Assembly (NCBI RefSeq): GCF_015767635.1
Contig: NZ_CP065230.1
Coordinates: 1,860,001-1,924,000 of the forward strand
Length of the DNA stretch: 64,000 bases
Direction: 5' to 3'
Source of the DNA: Halomonas sp. A40-4
Lineage (GTDB): Bacteria; Pseudomonadota; Gammaproteobacteria; Pseudomonadales; Halomonadaceae
In this document: positions 10,316-20,193 of the stretch, piece after piece
Layout of the letters: each line of letters starts with the position of its first letter
How positions within the stretch are numbered: position 1 is the stretch's first letter
Translations under genes and position numbers: made by a program
Notes under the pieces: model-generated
Told to the model about the DNA's origin: nothing
What the model saw: the letters and a program-made list of their open reading frames with translations, nothing else
Databases searched by the model: none

Positions 10316-11521
10316 ATGATGACACAGCATGCACACCAGCCTGTCTTCCTGACAGGCGATGAATTTTCGATTCCCACCTTCAGTTTGCTGAGCCCCGAGG
10401 GCGAACTCTACAGCGAAGCTGATGCCCCGACGCTTGAAAAAGACCATGCCCGGCGCATTTATCATGCGATGCTGGCAACGCGTATTCTCGATGAGCGTAT
10501 GTTGGCGGCCCAGCGTCAGGGACGGCTGTCTTTCTACATGCAATGCACCGGCGAAGAAGCCGCCGTGGTAGGCGCCACTGCGGCGCTCGACGATGCCGAC
10601 ATGATCATGGCGCAGTATCGCGAGCAGGGTGCCTTGATGTACCGCGGGTTTTCCATTGATGAATTCATGAATCAGCTATTCGGCAACGAGCTGGACTATG
10701 GCAAAGGCCGCCAGATGCCGATTCACTATGGGTCGCGAAAGCTCCACTACATGACCATTTCCTCGCCGCTTGCTACCCAGATTCCCCAGGCGACAGGCTA
10801 TGCCTATGGTCAGAAAATGGCGGGCGATGGGCACTGTACCCTAACGTTCTTTGGTGAAGGGGCGGCTTCTGAAGGCGACTTTCATGCGGCGCTGAATATG
10901 GCCTCGGTCCACCAGGTCCCGGTGATCTTTTTCTGCCGCAACAATGGCTACGCGATTTCGACGCCGGCGGTAGAGCAGTTTGCAGCCGACGGTATCGCCC
11001 CCCGGGCTTTTGGTTATCACATGCATGTGATCCGTGTGGATGGCAACGACATACTGGCGGTCTATGAAGCCACGCGACAGGCTCGTGAAATCGCCGTTGA
11101 ACGCAATCAACCCGTGCTGATAGAAGCGATGACGTATCGGCTGGCCGCGCATTCCTCTTCCGATGACCCGTCGGGTTATCGTTCCAAAAATGAGGAAGAG
11201 GCCTGGCGTATCAAAGACCCACTGTTGCGCATGCAGAAGTGGCTGTTGGCCAAAGGCTGGTGGAGCGAAGACGAAGAGGCCAGCGAGCAGGAACGTCTGC
11301 GTCGTGAAGTGTTGGACACCATGAAGCGCGCCGAAAAGCGCTCGCCTCCGCCCCTGGACTCCCTGATCAGCGATGTCTATGCGGATGTCACCCCGGCGTT
11401 GCAGCAGCAGTTCGACCAGCTCAAGCAGCATATCCGCCGCTACCCGGAGGCTTACCCGCGTGGGGCCAAGTCATTGGATCTGAGTGTGAGCACCGATGCC
11501 GACTCCCAGGGGGGCGAATAA
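10316..11521 (+). CDS. bkdA1: Branched-chain 2-oxoacid dehydrogenase E1 alpha, mitochondrial type
   Basis: The thiamine-diphosphate decarboxylase subunit that acts on 2-oxoacids from Val, Leu and Ile. The 401-residue protein carries the TPP motif G-E-G-A-A-S-E-G-D ... [13 protein letters not shown]. It also has stretches I recognise from animal [27 protein letters not shown], and [13 protein letters not shown]. It is more like the mitochondrial protein than Pseudomonas BkdA1. The loop H279-S-S-S-D-D matches the mammalian H-S-T-S-D-D loop that is regulated by phosphorylation. AAGGA lies 5 nt before this ATG and 8 nt before a second ATG (10319). It is first in a three-gene complex operon; no E3 gene is nearby. 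Substrate range is inferred. Confidence 0.88.
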   Translation: MMTQHAHQPVFLTGDEFSIPTFSLLSPEGELYSEADAPTLEKDHARRIYHAMLATRILDERMLAAQRQGRLSFYMQCTGEEAAVVGATAALDDADMIMAQYREQGALMYRGFSIDEFMNQLFGNELDYGKGRQMPIHYGSRKLHYMTISSPLATQIPQATGYAYGQKMAGDGHCTLTFFGEGAASEGDFHAALNMASVHQVPVIFFCRNNGYAISTPAVEQFAADGIAPRAFGYHMHVIRVDGNDILAVYEATRQAREIAVERNQPVLIEAMTYRLAAHSSSDDPSGYRSKNEEEAWRIKDPLLRMQKWLLAKGWWSEDEEASEQERLRREVLDTMKRAEKRSPPPLDSLISDVYADVTPALQQQFDQLKQHIRRYPEAYPRGAKSLDLSVSTDADSQGGE

Positions 11522-11522
11522 A

Positions 11523-12500
11523 ATGCCGACAATGAATATGCTTCAGGCAATTAATAACGCCCTCGACATTGCCATGGCGGAAGACGAAAAAGTCATCTGT
11601 TTTGGTGAAGATGTGGGGATTTTTGGCGGCGTCTTTCGTGCCACCAGCCACCTGCAGGAAAAATATGGCAAGGCCCGCTGTTTTAATACCCCTTTGGTAG
11701 AGCAGGGTATCATTGGCTTTGCCAATGGCTTGGCTGCTCAGGGATCGGTTCCAGTCGCTGAAATTCAGTTTGCCGATTATATTTTTCCCGCCTTCGATCA
11801 AATCGTTAACGAAACCGCCAAATTCCGCTATCGCTCGGGCGATTTGTTTAACGTCGGCGGCCTGACCATTCGGACGCCTTACGGCGGTGGGATTTCCGGT
11901 GGCCTTTATCACTCACAATCCCCCGAGGCCTACTTCACCCATACACCTGGGTTAAAGGTTGTGGTGCCCCGCAACCCCTATCAGGCCAAGGGGCTACTAC
12001 TGGCGTCCATTCGTGACCCGGATCCGGTGCTGTTTCTAGAACCCAAGCGGCTTTACCGCGCGTCAGTCGGCGAGGTACCGGAAGACGATTACCAGCTTCC
12101 CATCGGCGAGGCCGAGATCACCAAGGAAGGCAGCGATATTACCCTGGTCGGTTGGGGCGCGCAGATGGAAGTGATTGGCAAAGCGGTGGAGTTGGCAGAG
12201 GAGCAGGGCATTAACTGCGAAGTCATCGACCTGCGCTCGCTATTGCCCTGGGATGCAGATACGGTCGCCGAGTCCGTTCTCAAGACAGGTCGGTTAGTGG
12301 TCAGCCATGAAGCGCCGTTGACCGGTGGTTTCGCCGGTGAAATTGCCGCGACGATTCAGGCGCGTTGTTTTCTCTACCTGGAATCGCCCATTGCACGGGT
12401 GACCGGGCTGGATACGCCTTTCCCGCTGGTGCTGGAAAAAGAGTATCTACCCGACCACCTGAAAATCTTTGAAGCGATTCGTGAAAGCGTTAATTTTTGA
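11523..12500 (+). CDS. bkdA2: Branched-chain 2-oxoacid dehydrogenase E1 beta
   Basis: The partner of E1 alpha in the alpha2beta2 decarboxylase; 325 residues with the transketolase pyrimidine-binding domain first ([14 protein letters not shown]) and the transketolase C-terminal domain after about residue 195 ([12 protein letters not shown]). I place the start at the ATG at 11523, which abuts the E1 alpha stop (11519-11521). The in-frame codon at 11496 would add nine residues not expected in the family. Coupling with E1 alpha is likely. Confidence 0.9.
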   Translation: MPTMNMLQAINNALDIAMAEDEKVICFGEDVGIFGGVFRATSHLQEKYGKARCFNTPLVEQGIIGFANGLAAQGSVPVAEIQFADYIFPAFDQIVNETAKFRYRSGDLFNVGGLTIRTPYGGGISGGLYHSQSPEAYFTHTPGLKVVVPRNPYQAKGLLLASIRDPDPVLFLEPKRLYRASVGEVPEDDYQLPIGEAEITKEGSDITLVGWGAQMEVIGKAVELAEEQGINCEVIDLRSLLPWDADTVAESVLKTGRLVVSHEAPLTGGFAGEIAATIQARCFLYLESPIARVTGLDTPFPLVLEKEYLPDHLKIFEAIRESVNF

Positions 12501-12518
12501 CGCCAGAGGAGAACAACA

Positions 12519-13763
12519 ATGAGCGATTTTATGTTGCCGGATATCGGCGAAGGTATCGTCGAGTGTGAAGTGGTCGAATGGCGCGTCGCTGAAGGCGACC
12601 GGATTGAAGAAGATCAGCCTATTGTCGAGGTCATGACCGACAAGGCGCTGGTGGAAATCACCGCCCATGAGGCAGGCGTGGTCACTAAACTGTATGTCGA
12701 TCAGGGGCAAATTGCCAAGGTCCATGCCCCCCTTTATGCCTACCAGGCTGAGGGTGAAGATGCTGATGAGGCAAAGGTATTGAATGATAGCTCAGAAGCG
12801 TCGTCGTCCAGTCAGCCCCCGGCTGCTGAAAAACAGGCGGAAACTCAGCCGTCACCCTCAACCCCATCGGTTGTTACTCAGGGGAAAGTGCCTGCCAGCC
12901 CCGCCGTCAGACGACTGGTCAGAGAGCATCAGTTGCAGCTCACGGATATCGCGGGAAGCGGCAAAGACGGCCGAGTCCTCAAAGAAGACGTCCTGGCGCA
13001 TCTTGATCAACCTGCAGAGACCGTTTCGATGGCTTCTTCATCACGAGGGAGTGGTGAAGTGAGCCGGGTCGAGCCACTGCGTGGTATGCGGGCGATGATG
13101 GCCAAGCGCATGGTGGAATCGGCCAGCACGATTCCGCATTTTCATTACGGTGAGGAAATCGACGCGACGCAGCTTCTCGCCATGCGGGAACGCTTGAAAC
13201 CGGTAGCAGAAGCCCAGGGGGAGCGCTTGACGCTGATGTCTTTCTTCATGAAAGCGATGGCATTGGCGATTGCCCAAACACCGATTATCAATGCCCAGCT
13301 CAATCAAGCAGGCGACGAGCTGCGCTACTACTCTCATTGCAATATCGGCATGGCCGTGGACAGCAAGGCTGGCTTGCTGGTGCCCAATGTCAAAGGTGTC
13401 GAGCGATTGACGCTCCTGGAGATTGCCAGGGAAGTTGGTCGTTTAACCCATGCGGCCAGAGAAGGGCGGGTTGATCAGGCGGATCTCAAGGGTGGCACCA
13501 TCAGCATTTCCAACATTGGGGCGCTGGGCGGCACCTACGCGGCGCCGATCATTAATGCCCCGGAAGCCGCCATCGTGGCGATTGGCAAAACCCAGTGGCT
13601 GCCGCGTTTTGATGATCAGGGCGAGGTCCAGCGGCGTGCGATCATGACGATTACCTGGGCGGGGGATCACCGTTTTATCGACGGCGGTACGATCGCGCGC
13701 TTCTGTAATACCTGGAAGGGCTTTCTGGAAGCCCCAGATAGCATGTTGTTGCATCTGGGATAA
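12519..13763 (+). CDS. bkdB: Branched-chain 2-oxoacid dehydrogenase E2 (lipoamide acyltransferase)
   Basis: The core acyltransferase of the complex. Domains in order: one lipoyl domain (residues 1-76, lipoylated Lys42 in M-T-D-K-A), an Ala/Pro/Ser-rich linker (~85-125), a peripheral-subunit-binding domain (~127-165, P-A-S-P-A-V-R-R-L), a second linker, and the catalytic domain from ~185 ending with the H-R-F-I-D-G-G active-site motif. At 414 residues it has a single lipoyl domain, as in BCKDH rather than Gram-negative PDH. An AGAGGAG ribosome site precedes the ATG. It is followed after 12 bp by a protein kinase gene. The E3 subunit must come from elsewhere in the genome. Confidence 0.9.
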   Translation: MSDFMLPDIGEGIVECEVVEWRVAEGDRIEEDQPIVEVMTDKALVEITAHEAGVVTKLYVDQGQIAKVHAPLYAYQAEGEDADEAKVLNDSSEASSSSQPPAAEKQAETQPSPSTPSVVTQGKVPASPAVRRLVREHQLQLTDIAGSGKDGRVLKEDVLAHLDQPAETVSMASSSRGSGEVSRVEPLRGMRAMMAKRMVESASTIPHFHYGEEIDATQLLAMRERLKPVAEAQGERLTLMSFFMKAMALAIAQTPIINAQLNQAGDELRYYSHCNIGMAVDSKAGLLVPNVKGVERLTLLEIAREVGRLTHAAREGRVDQADLKGGTISISNIGALGGTYAAPIINAPEAAIVAIGKTQWLPRFDDQGEVQRRAIMTITWAGDHRFIDGGTIARFCNTWKGFLEAPDSMLLHLG

Positions 13764-13775
13764 CGCAGGCACCCC

Positions 13776-15620
13776 ATGGCTCAGGCACCCCTTCAGCAGT
13801 TTTATATACCCGAGGAGCAGTCGGTATACCTGCTGAGCCACCACGATGCCCGCAAGCTCAAGGACTGGGTGGCGCTGTGCCAGGAGCAGCTCTCCCAGTT
13901 GGGCTACCGGGACATCGAACTGATCGGTAAGGGTGCCTACGGTTTCGTTTTTGCCGGTAGTGCGCCGATCCAGGGAGCGACGGCGCACTACGTTTTCAAG
14001 TTCTCGCGCATTACCCTGCCTATTCACCTCCAGGAACGCCTCGAAGAAGAGGCGTTCATGCTGGAGCAGGTGTCGCACCCGCTCATTCCCAGGTTGATTA
14101 CCTACCAGCGCGCGCGGGGGCAATCGATTCTGGTCATGGAGCGCGCGCCCGGCTTGAATCTTGAACAGGTATCGCTCAAGGAGGGGCGCCTGTCACCCCG
14201 TCTGATCGTCCGCATCGCCGCTCAGTTAGCCGATATCCTCATGGCGTTACGCAGAGAGTCCGGACCCAAGGCGCGACCTGTCGTCCACGGTGATATCAAA
14301 CCCTCCAATCTGGTCTTTGACCCGACTGACGAGTCCATCGCCTTGATCGATTGGGGCTCATCCGTCTTTGCCCAGCTCGATGCCCAATTGCAGTTCGTTG
14401 GTGCCAATGTGATGGAGTTGATGTCGGATAACCTGCAACAGACCAATGCGCGACTGGGCGATGTCTATTTTATCGGCGAGGAACAGCTCAATGGAGCACT
14501 TTCGTCGCCACGCTTTGACGAGCAGGGCGTGGCGGGCACCTTGTATGCCTTGGCGTCTGCCCAGTCGTGCCGCTTTGGTCATCGCGCGATTCCTGCCAGT
14601 TCGCTGGGGCTTCCCATGGAGTTTGCCCGAACGCTGGACGCTATGCTCGACCCAGATCCTCAAATACGCCGCAAAGCGGGTGACTATTTTTTGCGCGCCA
14701 TGCCCCGGATGGCCCGCGTGGTGATGCTGGACCTGCCGGGTAGCGTTCAATCACCGCTGGTACCGGTATGGGGGCGTCCGGCTGAACAGGAAATTGACAC
14801 CGTGGTGTACAGTTCTCGCAAGGCGTTTCTGCGTGAAGCCAATGCCCCTGAAACCCTCAACGACGTTAACGATGTGCAGCTGGATCGCTATTACAAACAG
14901 TTCATGCAGGGGATGGGAGAAACTGAAAAAGCCTTTCTGGCCTCGGTGAGCCGTCTGGGCAAGTACCCGGTTGTAGGCGGTCTGGCGGTACGCTGGGAGC
15001 GCGACGGGGTCTATATCGATTCGTCGTTGAACCTGCACGACCCGGCATTGAAGCCTGCGTTTATCGAAGCGGTCAATAACATGGTGCACCTGGCGCGGGC
15101 GATCCATCGCCAAGGGGTATTCAAGAGCTGTCTGTTTAACGCCCGTCAAACGTTGCATCTGGAGCGGGGTTCAGCGTCAGAGGCTTTTGATTGCGAACCC
15201 GGCATGGCGATCAGCTATGAAATGAGCGCCGTTCCGGAACTTGAGGACCGTACTCGTCAGCATAGCTACTTCGAGGATGGTCCCGATCCCGAAGAGCTAT
15301 TAGCATTGCCAGAATCGATCATGCAGGTGCTCAAACAGCTTAACGAGATTCATCACACCGGCATGATCATTTTTGAAGCGCTGCCCAAGCACCTCAAGAT
15401 TCACAGCTACTATCGTCTTCTCGACCCTTCCAGGGAGGGCGAATTTCGTGCGTTGCTGGTGAAAATGCTCGCATCAGTCAGCCAAATTGAAGGTCTGGGG
15501 GTCTCTGGATTCATGAAAATGCCTTACAAAGATACCCGCTACTTTACGCACCTTGAAAGCCAGCCCGAACGATACTACCCGCGTGACCCCCGGGACTATA
15601 TCAGGAAACATGGCCAATAA
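13776..15620 (+). CDS. Hanks-type Ser/Thr protein kinase with unknown C-terminal domain
   Basis: A soluble 614-residue protein. Residues ~45-300 form a protein-kinase fold: Gly-rich loop G-K-G-A-Y-G-F-V-F-A-G, candidate VAIK lysine in Y-V-F-K-F-S, an acidic helix (E-E-E-A-F-M) for the salt bridge, catalytic loop H171-G-D173-I-K-P-S-N-L, and metal-binding D192-W-G in place of D-F-G. The Arg of H-R-D is replaced by Gly, so it is a non-RD kinase. Residues ~330-614 are not a domain I recognise (no PASTA, no membrane helix). An in-frame ATG lies 12 bp after bkdB with a weak AGG site, so it is probably the fourth gene of the BCKDH operon. Substrate unknown; control of the dehydrogenase is a hypothesis. 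Confidence 0.75.
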   Translation: MAQAPLQQFYIPEEQSVYLLSHHDARKLKDWVALCQEQLSQLGYRDIELIGKGAYGFVFAGSAPIQGATAHYVFKFSRITLPIHLQERLEEEAFMLEQVSHPLIPRLITYQRARGQSILVMERAPGLNLEQVSLKEGRLSPRLIVRIAAQLADILMALRRESGPKARPVVHGDIKPSNLVFDPTDESIALIDWGSSVFAQLDAQLQFVGANVMELMSDNLQQTNARLGDVYFIGEEQLNGALSSPRFDEQGVAGTLYALASAQSCRFGHRAIPASSLGLPMEFARTLDAMLDPDPQIRRKAGDYFLRAMPRMARVVMLDLPGSVQSPLVPVWGRPAEQEIDTVVYSSRKAFLREANAPETLNDVNDVQLDRYYKQFMQGMGETEKAFLASVSRLGKYPVVGGLAVRWERDGVYIDSSLNLHDPALKPAFIEAVNNMVHLARAIHRQGVFKSCLFNARQTLHLERGSASEAFDCEPGMAISYEMSAVPELEDRTRQHSYFEDGPDPEELLALPESIMQVLKQLNEIHHTGMIIFEALPKHLKIHSYYRLLDPSREGEFRALLVKMLASVSQIEGLGVSGFMKMPYKDTRYFTHLESQPERYYPRDPRDYIRKHGQ

Positions 15621-15642
15621 AGGCAGACCATTTTTGCAGGTG

Positions 15643-17346
15643 TTACCGGGAGAATTCCCGCCATGCCGCGTAAGTACTGAGAAAGACGCGACCGGTGAGC
15701 GCCTCAAGAAAGTCACTTTTCTTGAGCTGATCCATCACAGGGCCTTTTACCTCTGAAAGGTGCAGTTTGACACTTGCGTCCTTGAGGCGGGCATTGATGG
15801 CGTCGAGGCTTTCCAGTGCTGATGCATCAATCAGGTTAACGGCTGAGCAAATCAATACCACGTGTTCCAGTTCGGGACGGCTGGCCACCAGGTTATACAG
15901 CGTATCTTCCAGATAGCGCGCATTGGCGAAGTACAGGCTTTCATCAATTCGCAGTAGTGCGACACGGCTGACAGTCTCGACATCGTGACGGGTAATGTTA
16001 CGGAAGTGTTCGGTGCCAGGAACGCGCCCGACAAGCGCGCTGTGCGGGCGACTGGTACGATATAGATAAAGTGCAATGGAAAGGGTCACGCCCCCCAGAA
16101 TACCCGCCTCGATTCCCTCGACAAGCGTCAGGATGATGGTAAGCGCCATGGCTGAGAAATCACTGCGGGAATAGCGCCACGTCTGGCGCAGCATGGGGAT
16201 ATCTACCAGGGTCAGGATAGACACGGTAATCGTCGCTGCCAGGGTGGCAATTGGCAGGTAGTAAAGCCATCCCGTAAACGCCATCGTCACCAGCGCAATG
16301 CCCAGCGCGGCAAAAGCACCGGCAGCTGGCGTCTGAGCGCCCGCATCAAAGTTAATCACCGTGCGTGACAGGCCGCCGGTCACCGGCATGCCATGGGTAA
16401 CGGCCGCGGCCAGGTTGGTTGCGCCCAGGCCAATCAATTCCTGATTGGGGGAAATGCGCTGGCGCCGTTTGGCCGCCAGCATCTGCCCCATCGACACCGA
16501 CTCGACAAAACCGACCAGGCTGATGAGCAAGGCCGGAATGAATAGCGCTTTCCATAACGAGGCATCAGCCCACGGCAGGCTGAAAGCGGGAAGCCCAGAC
16601 GGCACGTCGCCGACGACATTGACGCCCTGATCAGCAAGCCCCCAGTACCAGGTGGCAAGGGTGGTAGCAACCACGGCGATCACCGGCCCTGCCTTGGCGA
16701 CCAGGTCGGCAGCACTATTGGGTAGCCCCAGGCGCTTGAGTGTCGATTTCCCATGTCGACGAAGCCATACCAAAAACACCAGTGTGCCAAGCCCCAAAAG
16801 GCAGGTGGGCACGTTGAGGGCATCCAAGTTGGGGATGAGCGTCATCAAACGCTCCACCAGAGTGAAACCGCTGCTTTCGATCCCCAACAGACTGCCAAGC
16901 TGACTGACCGCAATCAGAATACCTGAGGCCGTTAGAAAACCTGAAATGACCGGGTGGCTCAAGAAATTGCTAAAAAAGCCCATTTTCAGCAGCCCCATGG
17001 CGACCAGCATGCCCCCCGAAAGCATCGACAGCACCAAGGCGGCTTCCAGGTAGGCATCAGATCCTGGAGAGGCAACCGATGAAAGGGCAGCCCCGGTCAT
17101 TAGCGCAATAATCGCCACAGGGCCCACAGCCAGGGTACGGCTGGTACCAAACAGGGTATATACCAGCTGCGGTAAAATACTGGCGTAAAGGCCCACCACG
17201 GCCGGAAGTCCTGCGAGAAGGGCATAGGCAAGCGACTGCGGTATGACCATGACGGTGACAATCAAGCCGGCAAGTAAATCTGCTCCCAGTAACCGCTTAT
17301 GGTAGTAAGGCAGCCAGGACAGAATGGGCAAGTAGCGCTTTAGCAT
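15643..17346 (-). CDS. SulP-family anion transporter with STAS domain
   Basis: An inner-membrane SLC26/SulP carrier of 567 residues. About 10-12 hydrophobic helices cover residues ~20-430, including the sulfate-transporter signature region near the N-terminus (P-Q-S-L-A-Y-A-L-L-A-G-L-P). A cytoplasmic STAS domain (~440-560, with L-I-D-A-S-A-L-E-S-L) closes the protein. Members carry sulfate, bicarbonate, C4-dicarboxylates or other anions, and the substrate cannot be read from sequence. There is no carbonic anhydrase beside it, which weakens a BicA-type bicarbonate role. It converges with the kinase gene, the stops being 22 bp apart. Confidence 0.85.
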   Translation of the reverse strand: MLKRYLPILSWLPYYHKRLLGADLLAGLIVTVMVIPQSLAYALLAGLPAVVGLYASILPQLVYTLFGTSRTLAVGPVAIIALMTGAALSSVASPGSDAYLEAALVLSMLSGGMLVAMGLLKMGFFSNFLSHPVISGFLTASGILIAVSQLGSLLGIESSGFTLVERLMTLIPNLDALNVPTCLLGLGTLVFLVWLRRHGKSTLKRLGLPNSAADLVAKAGPVIAVVATTLATWYWGLADQGVNVVGDVPSGLPAFSLPWADASLWKALFIPALLISLVGFVESVSMGQMLAAKRRQRISPNQELIGLGATNLAAAVTHGMPVTGGLSRTVINFDAGAQTPAAGAFAALGIALVTMAFTGWLYYLPIATLAATITVSILTLVDIPMLRQTWRYSRSDFSAMALTIILTLVEGIEAGILGGVTLSIALYLYRTSRPHSALVGRVPGTEHFRNITRHDVETVSRVALLRIDESLYFANARYLEDTLYNLVASRPELEHVVLICSAVNLIDASALESLDAINARLKDASVKLHLSEVKGPVMDQLKKSDFLEALTGRVFLSTYAAWREFSR

Positions 17347-17592
17347 GGGCTCCCGGGGCGATCCGCCTCAATTCTTCGGATTGATAAGCTGTGTCAGAGC
17401 TTAACGCGAATGTAGGTCATTATATTAACAAGTTATAAGTCAAATTACGGCACCCTGCGGTAATTTCATCTTCAGAGGGGCGTCCTTCCCCCAAAGTGTT
17501 ACTTATTTAATCCTCATTAATTAGTAAGCTTACGATAAGTCTAATGGAAGACTTAGGGCCTCATTACCACTTTAATAACAAGAGAACTGACT

Positions 17593-19242
17593 ATGCGTGT
17601 CATTCAATGGGCGGTTCCCATCGTGCTCTTGGCACTGGCGGGTTGGCTAGTGTCTTTCAGTACATTTGGGGGATATGTAGCGGTGGGGTTGGCGGCTCTT
17701 GCGGGGGGGCTGAGTGTTTTGATGGCCTGGGGAGCGCTATACCAGGCAGATCAGCAGTCGTTGGAGAGCAGGCGACCTGTCAATCGGTTAATGGCCGATT
17801 ATGCGTCGCTACGCGCCATGGCGTTTAGGTTAATGAAGCGCGCCAGCAGCACCGCGATCGCCTCGGCAGAAGTTTCACACTACGCAGATTTGATGGATCA
17901 GCGTCTCACTAAACAGGAAAGAATGGCTCGGGAGTCGTCAGCCAGCATGGGGGCTATCAATACGGCTATCATGCAGGTCAGTGCCAGCGCCTCTCAGGTT
18001 GCCACGCTCGCTGAAAGCGCCCGCGAAGCCAGTCATCACAATCAGGAAGCACTCACCGATATCATCCAGGAAATGAGCGATGTGTCCGAACAGTCCCAGC
18101 AAGCGCTGGAAATGCTGACCGCGCTTAACGACAAGATCGAGCGTGTGCGCAACGTCACCTCAATGATTGAAGACATTGCCGAACAAACGCATCTGTTATC
18201 GCTCAATGCCTCCATTGAGGCCGCACGGGCAGGCGAGCACGGACGAGGGTTTGCTGTCGTGGCCGGCGAGGTTCGCAACCTGGCACACAAGACCTCCACG
18301 GCGACCCAAAGCGTGGATGAGCTCGTCAAGGATATGCATCTGAGCGGGCAAAACGTGGTGTCATCGATGGGTAGCCTGATGAGTCGAATCAGCCACCGGT
18401 CCGCTGACATGCAGCACGTCGGTACCAGTCTGGGCACCATTACCCAAGAATTTGATCAAGTGCAAAGTGAAATCAGCAGCGTTGCGGACGCCATCGATAA
18501 TACCCGTCAGCATAGCCAGACCGTGGCCGATACTTTGCACGAGCTGGAAGCAGACGTTGATGAAGGCAACCGCGACATGCACGACCTGGCGAATCAGGCC
18601 CGTGCGCTGATGGAAGCGGCAGAAGGTGTTGATGGCGAGCTGGCGCAACAGCGGCTCAACGGTCGTCATCAACAAGTTTTTCATGCGGCGCGGAAAGCCG
18701 CCGACCGGTTGGGCAAACTGTTTGAGAACGCCCTCAAACGCGGCGAATTAAGCGAAGCGGCGTTGTTCCAGCCCAGCTATCAGCAGATCCCCGATACTCG
18801 GCCACCGCTGTATCGAACGTCGTTCGATGACTTTACCGATAAATATCTGCCCGATATCCAGGAACCGTTACTTACCCAACTTGAGTTGAGCTACGCGATT
18901 ACCTGCGATAAGAAAGGCTATGTGCCCACCCACAATCAAGCCGTGAGCCGTGCGCCCACTGGCGACTTTGAACACGACTTAAAATTCTGTCGCAGCAAGC
19001 GTATCTTCGACGACCCGACGGGGCGCCGCTGTGGTGCACACGAAAAGCCACTGCTACTCCAAACCTATAAGCGTGATACGGGCGAGATCATGCATGACCT
19101 GTCAGTACCCATCTATATCAATGGCCGACACTGGGGTGGTTTCCGTATCGGCTATCAGCCAGAGCGCGAACCGGTTTCTCAGGCTCTGGACCATCAAGAC
19201 GATGTGCCCGCGCTACCTGGCCGACAGCTGGCCGGGACGTGA
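17593..19242 (+). CDS. Methyl-accepting chemotaxis protein with C-terminal sensor-like domain
   Basis: A 549-residue chemotaxis transducer. Two hydrophobic segments at ~5-47 form a hairpin with almost no periplasmic loop. The MCP signalling module spans ~85-350, with the kinase-contact tip at [18 protein letters not shown]. About 190 residues follow the module, ending in a folded-looking region with [11 protein letters not shown] and a His-Trp-Gly-Gly motif ([11 protein letters not shown]). Placing a sensor after the tip is an unusual but known MCP layout, and implies a cytoplasmic signal. The last 30 nt overlap the 3' end of rarD on the other strand. The ligand is unknown. Confidence 0.85.
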   Translation: MRVIQWAVPIVLLALAGWLVSFSTFGGYVAVGLAALAGGLSVLMAWGALYQADQQSLESRRPVNRLMADYASLRAMAFRLMKRASSTAIASAEVSHYADLMDQRLTKQERMARESSASMGAINTAIMQVSASASQVATLAESAREASHHNQEALTDIIQEMSDVSEQSQQALEMLTALNDKIERVRNVTSMIEDIAEQTHLLSLNASIEAARAGEHGRGFAVVAGEVRNLAHKTSTATQSVDELVKDMHLSGQNVVSSMGSLMSRISHRSADMQHVGTSLGTITQEFDQVQSEISSVADAIDNTRQHSQTVADTLHELEADVDEGNRDMHDLANQARALMEAAEGVDGELAQQRLNGRHQQVFHAARKAADRLGKLFENALKRGELSEAALFQPSYQQIPDTRPPLYRTSFDDFTDKYLPDIQEPLLTQLELSYAITCDKKGYVPTHNQAVSRAPTGDFEHDLKFCRSKRIFDDPTGRRCGAHEKPLLLQTYKRDTGEIMHDLSVPIYINGRHWGGFRIGYQPEREPVSQALDHQDDVPALPGRQLAGT

Positions 19243-20121
19243 TTGCCAGGCAGACCAAGAGTAAAGTGCCAGCCCTGTCCAGATCATGATAAACGTCACC
19301 AACTGGATAGGGCTGAGAGGTTCTCCAAAAACAGCCAGGGCGATTAAAAACTGGATACTGGGGTTGATGTACATCAGAAACCCAAGCGTCGCGAGGCGCA
19401 AACGCCTCGCAGCGCCCGCAAAAGCCATGAGCGGGAGGGCCGTAATGACCCCGCTGGCGATCAACAGGGCCGTTGTCTGGGTGTCGCCTAAAAAGTGGGA
19501 TGTTCCTTTCCAGCTAAAGCCTGCCAATGCGATCAGCGCAACAGGGAATAGCAACAACGTCTCAACAAAAAGCCCCGACAGGCCATCAAGCGGGACCTGT
19601 TTGCGAAACAGGCCATAACTTCCAAAGCTCAGTGCCAGCAGTAGACTGATCCATGGCAATTCCCCCAACATGAAAAACTGAATGGCGATCGCCAGGCTGG
19701 CCAACCCCAGTGCCACCAGTTGCAACCGTGCCATCACTTCACGCAGTACCAGCATGCCCAGCGCCACATTGACCAGCGGGGTTAAAAAATAACCTAAACT
19801 GGCCTGTAATACTTGGCGGGTTTCAACCGCGTAGATGTACATTCCCCAATTGAACCCAATCAGCAAGGCGCAGGCGAGAACACGGCCGAGACGCCTGGGC
19901 TCCACCAGGGCGGCGACAACCGGCGGCCAGCGGCGTAGGAGGGTAATAAGGCCCACCAGGAAAAGACATGACCACAAAATGCGGTGAACCAGTATCTCGA
20001 CCGCCGGTACGCCATCAAACAGCGCAAAAAAAAGCGGGAAGCATCCCCACATGGTATAGGCCGTCAAACCAAAGGTGACCCCTTTGACGGCTTCGGGATC
20101 GCGTGGTGGAGTGGGATGCAT
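19213..20121 (-). CDS. rarD: RarD-type EamA-family permease
   Basis: An inner-membrane drug/metabolite-superfamily permease, 302 residues and about ten helices, with the RarD opening [12 protein letters not shown] and H-R-I-L-W-S. I choose the ATG at 20121, which has GAGG 8 nt upstream; the longer frame to 20265 would run over the start of the divergent amidase gene. Its stop lies inside the 3' end of the MCP gene on the opposite strand (30-nt overlap). The transported compound is unknown. Confidence 0.85.
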   Translation of the reverse strand: MHPTPPRDPEAVKGVTFGLTAYTMWGCFPLFFALFDGVPAVEILVHRILWSCLFLVGLITLLRRWPPVVAALVEPRRLGRVLACALLIGFNWGMYIYAVETRQVLQASLGYFLTPLVNVALGMLVLREVMARLQLVALGLASLAIAIQFFMLGELPWISLLLALSFGSYGLFRKQVPLDGLSGLFVETLLLFPVALIALAGFSWKGTSHFLGDTQTTALLIASGVITALPLMAFAGAARRLRLATLGFLMYINPSIQFLIALAVFGEPLSPIQLVTFIMIWTGLALYSWSAWQSRPGQLSAR

Positions 20122-20193
20122 AGCAGCCTCATTATTTAAAAATGCTAATCTAACACAAACGCGACAACATGAACGGCGTAAAGGAGTGATTCG

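Noticed and set aside
13443-14123. A 226-codon minus-strand frame spanning the bkdB-kinase junction
   Set aside because: It is antisense to two well-supported genes and shows only reverse-strand codon bias.
17512-17538. A possible flagellar sigma-28 promoter before the MCP gene (TACGATAA box)
   Set aside because: The -10-like octamer matches 6 of 8, but the -35 position (CCTCATTA) does not resemble TAAAGTTT, so I do not call it.
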